The translations under genes and the position numbers were made by a program. Positions 53,982-62,422 of a stretch of 64,000 bases of DNA are shown piece after piece (position 1 is the stretch's first letter; each line of letters begins with the position of its first letter). Location: the NCBI GenBank assembly GCA_964035575.1, contig OZ037871.1:124001-188000 (forward strand), given 5' to 3'. This DNA is from Rhynchopus sp. YZ270_cl-10 (lineage: Eukaryota; Euglenozoa; Diplonemea; Diplonemida; Diplonemidae). Under the pieces are notes generated by a model, which was not told where the DNA came from, did not search any database, and saw only the letters and a program-made list of their open reading frames with translations.

Positions 53982-55042
53982 CCAAAAATGTTCGGAGGAT
54001 CCAATGAAACCATTTTTTTACACTTTGGTGGGCTCAGAAATACCAAAAATGGGGAAAATTAGTGAAAAATGGACTTTTTCCCCAAAATGGGCAAAAGTGG
54101 TTTTTTAGCAAAAAAATTGATTTTTTTGGATTACCAGAGGTCTATTTGGGTGACTCTCTGGTGCAAATCGGGTCCCAGGGGTCCTGTGGACCTGATTTCA
54201 ACGACCAACAGACTTCTAGACCACTTACAAATGATTTTTTTTGAATTTTGGGGTCAAAAAAAGTGCCTGTCCAGTGCTTGTCCGGTGCCTGTCCTCTCCG
54301 TGACTTTGCCCATGACCATCACATAAAGTAGGGTATGGTACAAATTTGGGTACATACCCCCCCAAAAAATGGTCCGCGGACCCAACGGAACCGGTTTTTT
54401 ACCCTTTGGAGGACTTAGAAGCACCAGAAATGGGGAAAAGGAGTGAAAATTTGCCCTCCCCCCCAGAGAGGGGGGTAGGGGCGGTTGTGGGCTAAAAAAT
54501 GCCAAATTAGGGCTGCCAGAGGCCTCTTGGGGCCACTCTCCTGTGGAAATCGTACTCCTGGGGGTCCTGTGGGCCTGGTTTCGACGAGCTGCACCCTTTT
54601 GGGCCCCTCGAACCGATCTTGGTTTGAAATATTGAGTCGAATATGACCCGCTGAGCCCGTCTGTATGCGTGTAAAACACCCCCCTCCCCCCTCCCCCCTC
54701 ACTGCCCAACTTCTCCTCCTCTGTCAAGCGTAACAAATATAAAACGACCTCCCCCTTACAAAAAGCGTCTGGGAATGCTGCCGAGTTCGTGAGGAGGTTC
54801 GTGGATGGGGAGCGGATCAAGGGCGTATGCATGACGTGTTCTGATGAAGTGATTCAGCTGCGCAGCAACATGTACGGCTGTGGGGGGAGCAGAAAATGCC
54901 AAATTAGGGACGCCAGAGGCCTCTTGGGGTCACTCTCCGGTGTAAATCGTACTCCTGGGGGTCCTGTGGGCCTGATTTCGACGAGCTGCACCCTTTTGGA
55001 CCCTTCGAACCGATCTTGGTTTGAATTATTTAGTCAAATATG
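53982..55042. repeat. Three related segments of a longer repeat
   Basis: Segments at about 53982-54250, 54364-54650 and 54893-55042 share, in order, CCAATGAAACC-type, AGAGGTCTATTTGGG or AGAGGCCTCTTGGGG, GGGGTCCTGTGG and GACCTGATTTCAACGA blocks. Segments 2 and 3 are closest to each other. The sequence between them is unrelated. Non-coding as far as can be seen. Confidence 0.7.
54757..54885 (+). pseudogene. Short coding remnant resembling a BED-type finger
   Basis: The plus strand reads SGNAAEFVRRFVDGERIKG, then VCMTCSDEVIQLRSNMYGC. The C-x-x-C with a following hydrophobic stretch recalls the start of a transposase BED finger, but the His/Cys half is missing. It lies between two copies of the repeat at 53982-55042, so it may be the trace of an autonomous relative. 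Confidence 0.3.
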
Positions 55043-56462
55043 TCAAATTCCTCCAATCATAGGCTGTATACAGTACAAAAACATGAAAACACCAATAACA
55101 ACGCATTTTTTTTTCGTTTTTTCACGTTTTTCGTCGCAAAACCCCCCAAAAACCCCCGGAAACCCATTTTTGGGGTGGCACAGGGTGTGGGTCACCACTG
55201 AAATGGCCCACCGGCGAAAAAATAATAAAAATTACATAAAAACGTTAGCCAATGCGACCCTCTACCCCCCCCCCCCCCCCCCCTCCCCACCCCCTATGTT
55301 ACACGGAAAAACCGTTTTTCCGAATTTTCATTTATTGTAACAACAAGGCGCAGTGGACGTGCACATCCGAAAACACCCGCATTTGCATTTCCGGAATCCG
55401 TCCGCACTGTGGTGGGGTCAATCTGCCGAAATGGACAAGTTCTTGTTGTTGGAAAAAGCCACTTTTTCCCGCCATTGTTACAAAAAAAAAAGTTTTTTCA
55501 CCGGATTTCGGTCGGACCCCCTCCCCCCCCTTTATTGTTACTTTGTAACATTAAATGGAAAAACGAGCCTTCCCAAAGCAAAAAAGGAAGGATTTCTGTA
55601 AAAATTCAGCTCTTTTTTTCCCCGCCACATATCGGCACGACTGTCACCTAAAAAACGAAAGGGTCTGTCCGCAATACTCTGCCGAAGTGTGGTCTACATC
55701 AGGCTTTAAGATTGCACCAATTTTTTCCGGTTATCCTACCTTGATGACTTAACCCTGACGTCAGTGGGAAAAAAGAAGCAGAAGGTTGAAAACTGTGTAT
55801 CACTGGAAGTTTTTCAAAATATGTTACAAAAGATTAGTTAGTCAAAAAAAAGGTAGTCAATTGAACTTTGAAGATGGTTGTCTTGCTGAGAACACATCTT
55901 TTCCATCCTAATATAGAAGGAAGCAAGCTGAAAAGAAGTTAGGGTCGTGGGTCTTAAAGAAGCTACGACACACACACACGCTAACATTAGATATGGGTGA
56001 TGTTTCGCTCTTACGAAGAAGTACCCATATTTGCTTTCAAAAAATTTGACCAAAAAGAAAAGAAAAAAAAGTTTACTTGAAATACAAAGCCCTCTCGTGA
56101 CAGTGGGGAAAAAAAAAAGAGGGAGAAAAATAAAAAGACACTGTGTAATTAACAGATGTGATCTTGTCATACACCACCCTTATAAAACGACGTTAATACA
56201 GCTGACGTTTTTTTGTGTCGACAAATTTTTTTTTTTTGGCAAAACTTTTTTTTTTGTCACGACCAACACATCACCACTCCTTATTCACCCTCGGAAGCCT
56301 TCAAACCTTCAAACCTTCAAAGACCAAAACCTCCTATCACAAGAGAAAACTGCCTTTACCCCCAGCAAACCCCCGAGGTCACCAAGACATTTTGAAAGAA
56401 TTGAGATTGAACCTCACGCCCTCTTTGTGATTCGCCACACCTGTTCCCTTTACTCCCTTTTT

Positions 56463-57368
56463 TCACACCTCAACGGGCGGACCTTTTAAGGTTTCAAACG
56501 AGGTTCCGCGAGGGGAAAGCAGGTATGCCGTGCACAACACAAGCCACACGACCGAGAGCGCGGCTGCCGCACCAAACAGCGCCCCGAAGGACATGATACA
56601 ACCACTCATCTTCGGCTCCTCAGGGGGCTCCGTTGCCTCTATGACAAAGGTCTTCTCGGTCGGGAACATAATCCATGCGGCAGGTTCCACTTTGGACCCT
56701 GTCAGGTCGGTTCTGTTGATGGAGTGCTTGTGTCTGGCTGCGTTGAACTCCTTGAAGTCGATCTCCTCCACCCCAGAGGAGCACGACGCCACCGCCACAC
56801 CCAACACCCGCCCGCACCCTGCTTCCCTGCAATACGCCATTCGGAGAAACGCACCGTGGGCCACCCTGCGGCAGCTCAGAGTGCACAACGTTTCGTTGTC
56901 ATTCAACTCCGCCGCGGAGCAACTTATTGGTCGCGGTGGGGGTGGAAGCGGGATCGCCTCGCTCTCAACAGAAATCATCACTGTGGTGTGCACAGCTGCG
57001 GTTGGGGTGACCTTCAGAACGATGTCGTACCCGTATGATTTGTCTTCTTCATCGATGCGGTAGATCTGTCCACTCAGCGCAGGGCATGTAAAATTGTCGT
57101 TTGTTGTTTCACATGGTAGTGGTGGCAGGGGTGGTAGCACCCCCATGCCAGGTAGCGGTATCACTGCGTTAATCCGCGGTGCGTCTGAGCGCAGCAGAAT
57201 GCACACCACCTGCGCGCCGCTCACCGTAATGTTCTGTGCCGTGCTCTCCAGCGCCTTTAACACTGCACACCCTTGCACAGAGGCGTTGTATGTGTCAAAT
57301 ACATCGTTTCCATGAGAAGCGTGAAACAAACAACACAAACTCAGTGACAGCAAAACGCGATGCTGCAT
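56463..57368 (-). CDS. Type I membrane glycoprotein, 301 residues, unrecognised
   Basis: The first in-frame ATG (57368) begins a signal peptide (MQHRVLLSLSLCCLFHASHG). The outer region has N-glycosylation motifs (YNASV, QNITV, DNFTC) and paired cysteines. Near the C-terminus a basic-acidic stretch is followed by one membrane span (FGALFGAAAALSVVWLVLCT) and a short cytosolic tail (SFETLKGPPVEV). The segment CTLSCRRVAHGAFLRMAYC aligns by eye with CEIACVAEGTSRFGKLLIARC in the gene at 43068-44234, and both proteins have the same order of parts. They may be distant members of one surface-protein family. No introns. Confidence 0.78.
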   Translation of the reverse strand: MQHRVLLSLSLCCLFHASHGNDVFDTYNASVQGCAVLKALESTAQNITVSGAQVVCILLRSDAPRINAVIPLPGMGVLPPLPPLPCETTNDNFTCPALSGQIYRIDEEDKSYGYDIVLKVTPTAAVHTTVMISVESEAIPLPPPPRPISCSAAELNDNETLCTLSCRRVAHGAFLRMAYCREAGCGRVLGVAVASCSSGVEEIDFKEFNAARHKHSINRTDLTGSKVEPAAWIMFPTEKTFVIEATEPPEEPKMSGCIMSFGALFGAAAALSVVWLVLCTAYLLSPRGTSFETLKGPPVEV

Positions 57369-58075
57369 GGCCGCATATGCAGTCACCTCGTGTGAGGTGT
57401 TGATTCCTAGTGAGGGTAATTCCTACGCAGATTAGATTACGGCTCTGTTTTGTCGAATGTGGTAAGAAGGTGGGCAAGGAGACGCCTTTGAAGCTGTGGG
57501 ATGAATACGTTTGCGTGCCGTAGTTTTGGTTCACGTTTGTTCCAGCGTGATACGAAAGAAAAGTGGGTACAGAAAGAATTCCTCCGTACTGTATCGTTGT
57601 GTTATGATTTGGTTATATTTGGGGAGGGAAGGAAGGATTCGAGGGGGGTCGGAGAAAACCCTGTGGATGGTGTGATATATGGTGTGGATTATTGAAGAAA
57701 GTGCACCAAAAAAAAAACAATAATACTCACCCCCATTAGTTCGTTTATTTCTAACACTATGAACAAATCAGGAGGGGAAAAGAGAAACGAATAAAAAAAC
57801 ACTCTACAACCCCCCACCCACACACATTCTAATACAAAAAAAAAAAAAAAGCGGCAAAAATGCAATGAGGTACTTTTCTGCCACTCTGGTCACAGAAATA
57901 GCACAAAAAAAAAAAATTATACAACATCTGGAGTGTGAATCATAAAAAATGACAAAAAAGCACATTTTGGGGTTTTCCGCTTTTGTTCCCTGGCATTTTC
58001 CTTGTGATTTTTGTGACCAGAGGCAGAAAGTAAACCCCCCAAAAAATACTCAAAAAAACGCCTTCCTGTTCCTGT
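57369..58075. other. Spacer downstream of the metacaspase homologue
   Basis: AT-rich with A runs. The CACTAGGAATCAACACC and GTAGGAATTACCCTCACTAG sequences just upstream of 57368 on the minus strand offer AG acceptors for the membrane glycoprotein. No gene or repeat family seen. Confidence 0.6.
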
Positions 58076-59701
58076 CTAGTACGCAGTGTCCAACACCCTC
58101 GGTGGAATCCAAGCCCCCACATCCGTGTTGTGGTACGCATGCAGCGCATCTCTGTCGGGGCCCTCTGCGTCAATGAATTCTGTCTGGTGTGCCCCGAGGC
58201 TTGCGTTGAACGTTGGCGGGAGTGGTGTGTAGCTGCTGAGCACCGGTGTGGTTGCGTGGCCTGCCATAGCTTGCGCCATGGCAGAAACAAGCTGCGCCGC
58301 AGTGGGCTCGGGGAGGTAGTTCATCGCTTTGCAGTACGCAGAGGCGACAGACTCCTTCCCACCTGCGCTGTCCTTGAGGCTTGACACAACCAATGTTGTG
58401 CCTGGCTGCGTGGTTCTCCCCCCATCCAATACCTGCAACGGACTGCTCCCTAGCACCGACCACGGCATCGCCACGATCGACCCACCACCTCCCAAATCAC
58501 TCAATATCGTGAGCCGCACCCCACTAGGCACCCTCAACACAGCGCGAATCTCTTCACCAGGCACCACACCACACTCAGCATAGTCGGAAGGGCAGATCCC
58601 CTCAGGGGCACCATGGCTTCCAAGAAGCTGGCCTCCGTGACCGATAAAAGCAAAGAACAGCGCGTCCCCAGGCTTTGCCCCATCAACAAGCCATTTCAAC
58701 GCCTTCACGATATTGTAGCGGGTCGGAAGCGCGCGTTTGTCTGCATCAGAGAGGGTAACCTTTTCTCCTCCAAAGCCTCTGGCGCAGAGGAAGTCTGAGA
58801 GACAATTCATTTTCTGCACACCCCCTGGGAGGGAATGTGGCGAAGACGCATATTCACAACAGCAGAGCACAGTACGCCTCGCTGACCGCACCGAAGGGCG
58901 TTTTCCAAGAAGCAAATACGACGCCCCCTTCCCACGCTCTTTGGCAGGGGAGTGATGGCTCTGTTCCACCCTCCCCAATGATGGCTGTGGTGGCGACACT
59001 GAATGCCTCCCTAAAGACTGCGCACGACTTAATTGGTCTATCTGCTGCTGTTGCCGAGAGATGGTTTCTCGGAGGTCATTATGCTGCTGTAGGCTTTGGC
59101 TTTGGCTTTGTTCTCCAAAATTGCGTACATTTTGCCCTTTGTTCAGCGCAGCTTCTGCGGACATTAGTGGATCGAAGTGTTGATTTCCAGAGGTATAGTC
59201 GTGATGGCGGAGGAGCAGTGTGTAGTAGATGGAGCGCAGTGAGGCTTGAAGAGGGCAGTGGATTTCGAGGAGGCCTTTGTGGGCGACCTCGATGCGGAGG
59301 CAGTGTTCGGCTTCGTCGTGGTACATCTCTTTGATGTTGGAGATGAGGAAGTCGTCGACAACAACGTTGGCAGCGCTGTAGACCTTTGCCTTCTCGTAGA
59401 CGATGGCGAAGCTGCCGCCGGTCACAACCGTTTTGTTGTTCAAATATTTGATAACAAGGCGGTCCCGGAATTCAAGACAATTAATCGCCTGAGCCTCCTC
59501 GCTGTTCAACCCCATCCTCCTCATGAAAAACGCGTTGTCAAACGATGACGATGCAGACGTCACTTCATTTGACATCACGCCACTCTCCTCAAGCAGACGC
59601 AAAAGCGAGACGTGGTCGCGAGCCACACGCTCTAGCTGTAAGAACATATCTTCTGAGACGTTTCGGTTGTCTGAAAGGCGCATTACAGGTTGGCTAGCCA
59701 T
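58076..59701 (-). CDS. Metacaspase homologue with catalytic Cys replaced by Gly
   Basis: A 541-residue single-exon frame; earlier in-frame codons lack an ATG. Residues about 1-165 are a helical then strand-rich N-terminal domain, possibly PH-like (SFAIVYEKAKVYSAANVVVD). A low-complexity Gln/Ser/Pro segment follows, then a C14-type p20 fold from about 270. The catalytic His is present (FAFIGHGGQ, His355). The Cys motif, normally D-x-C-H-S-G, reads SDLGGGGSIVAMPW: the frame aligns, but the Cys position is Gly404 and the next His is Gly405. The neighbouring acidic binding residue also seems lost (VVPGEEIR). Peptidase activity is therefore unlikely; a regulatory or scaffold role is inferred. Trypanosomes also have metacaspases without the Cys (Ser instead), so such loss is known in Euglenozoa. 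Confidence 0.85.
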   Translation of the reverse strand: MASQPVMRLSDNRNVSEDMFLQLERVARDHVSLLRLLEESGVMSNEVTSASSSFDNAFFMRRMGLNSEEAQAINCLEFRDRLVIKYLNNKTVVTGGSFAIVYEKAKVYSAANVVVDDFLISNIKEMYHDEAEHCLRIEVAHKGLLEIHCPLQASLRSIYYTLLLRHHDYTSGNQHFDPLMSAEAALNKGQNVRNFGEQSQSQSLQQHNDLRETISRQQQQIDQLSRAQSLGRHSVSPPQPSLGRVEQSHHSPAKERGKGASYLLLGKRPSVRSARRTVLCCCEYASSPHSLPGGVQKMNCLSDFLCARGFGGEKVTLSDADKRALPTRYNIVKALKWLVDGAKPGDALFFAFIGHGGQLLGSHGAPEGICPSDYAECGVVPGEEIRAVLRVPSGVRLTILSDLGGGGSIVAMPWSVLGSSPLQVLDGGRTTQPGTTLVVSSLKDSAGGKESVASAYCKAMNYLPEPTAAQLVSAMAQAMAGHATTPVLSSYTPLPPTFNASLGAHQTEFIDAEGPDRDALHAYHNTDVGAWIPPRVLDTAY

Positions 59702-59820
59702 GGTGTGGTGGTGTGTGCGCCTTATGGTAGAATGGTGGTGGTGGGTGGTGAGTTTGCAAAGATAGTTTGTGAGTCTTTCCGTGAGTTTTGGACCTGGCGC
59801 ACAGCGGAGCGCGACGCTGA

Positions 59821-60297
59821 ATGAGGAAAAAGAAGGCACTGGGTGACCTCCTGACGGGCCTAGAGGCTGTTCGTGCAGAAAGCTTACACGGGTACGAGGC
59901 AGGCAACAAGGTCAGGGACATGATGCGAGCGGAAGACTTGCCCGAGATAGTGCAGACTTTGCGCCGCCGGGTGGACGTGGATTTTGGGAAGGGGGGGTGG
60001 GGGGGAAAGGGGGACAGGAGGGACAGGAGGGGTGTGGGCGGAAAGGAAAGCTTCTCAGCGAATGTCAACGCTGTTGTAGAATTAGTGTGGATCACCATCA
60101 CGAAGACAAAAGTCCCCGCTCAGCGTCCAGTGCCCTGGAAAAATTCTATCATCATTGAAGCAGAAGGTCATGGTTCTTGTTGGCGGTCTCAGCAGTATTG
60201 GAACATTCGTATCAAACATAGCTGTTGCTGCGTCAAACTCGAAAGATGGTGTTTTGTGTTTTGTGTTGGTCATCATTGGAATGGGAACGAGGGTTAA
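59821..60297 (+). CDS. Possible small plus-strand gene, up to 158 residues
   Basis: The first 55 codons (MRKKKALGDLLTGLEAVRAE, then HGYEAGNKVRDMMRAEDLPE) are GC-rich and read like a real helical protein. The stop codon just before the ATG fixes the start. A CGCACAG acceptor-like site lies about 20 bases upstream. The following Gly/Arg-rich and Cys/Trp-rich codons look less convincing, and an intron donor near 59996 could end the true exon. If real, it is the only plus-strand host gene and would mark a divergent start region next to the metacaspase homologue. No family recognised. Confidence 0.35.
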   Translation: MRKKKALGDLLTGLEAVRAESLHGYEAGNKVRDMMRAEDLPEIVQTLRRRVDVDFGKGGWGGKGDRRDRRGVGGKESFSANVNAVVELVWITITKTKVPAQRPVPWKNSIIIEAEGHGSCWRSQQYWNIRIKHSCCCVKLERWCFVFCVGHHWNGNEG

Positions 60298-61217
60298 AAC
60301 TGGATGGGAACAGACACTGCTGGAATAGAGAAAGGTGTAGGGAGAGATGCAATGAGAATACGGGGAGGAGGGTGTACTTAGTTACTTATTAAAATGAGCG
60401 TGATGCGAGAAAAAGGAAAAAAGAAAGAAAATATCATGAGATGAACCAAAGCCCCACGTGCTCAGTCACCTAGAAAACTTGAAAGACGAACGTGCCGGTC
60501 AGACAAGGGTGCGGAGAGGAAAGAGCTGTGGAGGTCTCTGTCAAAAATGTGTGGGGGAAAAAAAAATTGCCTCACACCGGTTTTTTGGATCATACCGGCT
60601 TTTTTCCAAAATCTCAAACTGTCCCCACAACTAACGAGGGTGGGTGGGAGGCGAAGGAAAAGGGGAATGCGAAGGGTGGAGCAGGTGGTTGGGTGTGTGT
60701 CGTTTGCACTCTGAACAAGAAGGGCTTTTGCTGCACAGCATAGAAAACCCTTTCCTTGGCGGCAGCTGGGTTTGCAACGAAAAAAGAGCTGCAAAACGAA
60801 AAAGACGCCAAATTGGGTATGTCATGGTGTGTCAAGGATGAGATTGGCAGGGGTGATTTCAGAGGCAAAAGGGACACAGCAGAGGGGACGGATGAAGCCT
60901 CTTGTAAGCCACCTTCAAAAGAAAAGAGGGGAAAAAATGAAAAGAAAATATAAGAAAAAACCCTTCACCTGGTTTTCTTCTGCATGCTGCTTCCATTTGC
61001 AAAGTGTTCAGTCATTGACCGAAAACTAACGTTGAAGGCAGATGCGAATAAAGCTGGGCATGGTTGTGGTGGAATAACACTATTGAGCTGCAGTACAATA
61101 AGAAAAAAAAACAATCTTTTCTAAAAGTGGCAAAACACTCGAAAGGTTCAATGCCTCGTGGTGGGCATTGTTCACATCCTTCAGGATATTTTACACTAAA
61201 AATACAGAAAAGGTTAC

Positions 61218-61250
61218 AAGATGAACCTAAGCCTCGCGTACTTAGTCATC
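61218..61250 (+). repeat. Family A hairpin with perfect outer stem
   Basis: GATGA pairs exactly with TCATC, and CTAAG with CTTAG. In most copies the 3' outer arm is TCACC instead, so this copy shows the matching compensatory form. Confidence 0.7.
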
Positions 61251-62422
61251 AAAAAAGGGGGGCGTGGAGGTAACTTTAAAGATGCATGTACTTCTCATGC
61301 AGAACACACATCAAGAAAAAGCTGGTGGCATATAAAAAACAAGAAATAATCAAAAAAAAAAGTTGACCCTTTTTTTCATCGATCACAAGGGACCAAGAAT
61401 GGGGTGGGGGAAAACCAAGTAATTCGACCACAGCCGAAGAAGAAGAAATTATGAAGAAAAGATCCTCTCCAACAAAGTGAAGTTGATAGTGCAAACGTCT
61501 CCAACAACAGAGATAGGTTGGCAGGCTGGTGATCCTACACATCACAGACCACACCTGGGTCACCTTGAAAACAACTTTGGATGAAGATCTGCTGCACGGG
61601 AGATGAAAACCCTGCAGTTTTTGGGTATGCAGGCTGGAAGGGGGGAGAAGGGAAGGGAAGGGTGGGTGGGTAAGAGAAGGGTATGGGCCTTTGCCGCCTA
61701 CACCACTCCACACCCCTGCCGCGCATAGAAGCCCTTTCCGAGGCAGCTGTTGAATTGCAACAAAACTGTTGCAGCACACCTTTGGGCAATGTCATGGGTG
61801 GCAGGGCGGTTGTGTGTAGAGGGGCAGATAGGGGGCAACACGATAAAAAGGTTTGCAACGTGTAGAATACCTCGCACGCGCAAAATTTTCAAAAAAAAAA
61901 AATTGGTGGGGGAAAGAAAAAGAGAAAAAAAAGGGGGGAAAGGAAATTGGTGAAAATGAATGTTCCCACACCTCCCTAAGAAGTGTGGTGATTTGCGCAA
62001 AACAATCAACCACTTCCGCAAGAAGAAAAAAAATAAAACAATTTTGATATCGTGATAACAAGGTCTCACAGGAACAACAATCGCTAGCACAGAAAAGAAA
62101 GAAACTTTGAGGTGAAACGAAGCCTCAAGCATTGCTCTGAGGTCGCTCACAGAGATGCGTGGCTGTGTCCCTGGACCATATAAAATGTGAAAATATGCAA
62201 CAAAGCGGGGTTGAGGGAGACGGGTGGTGGGAGTGGATGTGTCTCTTTGTCTCTGAACAACACTTCTGTCAAGACAACGACAGACGAAGCCGTTCCAGCG
62301 CCTATGCCATAGGTAACAGAGTGTGGGGTGTCAAGTTCAGAGAGGCAAAGACACACGGGGAACCAGAAAAAACCTAAATAAAAAAAACTTGGTAGAACGA
62401 TGCTAAGAGCATCTTGTTCATA

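Larger units (their letters stand above)
53630..56462. other. Repeat nest between the hAT element and membrane glycoprotein 2
   Basis: It holds a C run and CCTAGGCATA element (53630-53895), three related segments (53982-54250, 54364-54650, 54893-55042), a BED-like coding remnant (54757-54885), inverted copies of repeats found at 48.2-48.6 kb (about 55366-55460) and 50643-50686 (55531-55574), a three-hairpin element head (56071-56105) and a diverged family A hairpin (about 56400-56440). No complete host gene seen. Confidence 0.65.
59702..62422. other. Spacer between the metacaspase homologue and the mariner-type element
   Basis: It contains one possible plus-strand gene (59821-60297), a possible minus-strand fragment at 60082-60276 with some coding-like character (CFNDDRIFPGHWTLSGDFCL), family A hairpins (60438-60470, 61218-61250), a family B variant with a GCATG/CATGC stem (61278-61312) and a bipartite element head (61477-61510). 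Around 60699-60717 lies a possible reversed bipartite-element fragment. Otherwise AT-rich. Confidence 0.6.

Noticed and set aside
1631-61312. CRISPR-like array
   Set aside because: The hairpin repeats are irregularly spaced over kilobases, vary in sequence and lie in eukaryotic DNA with introns.
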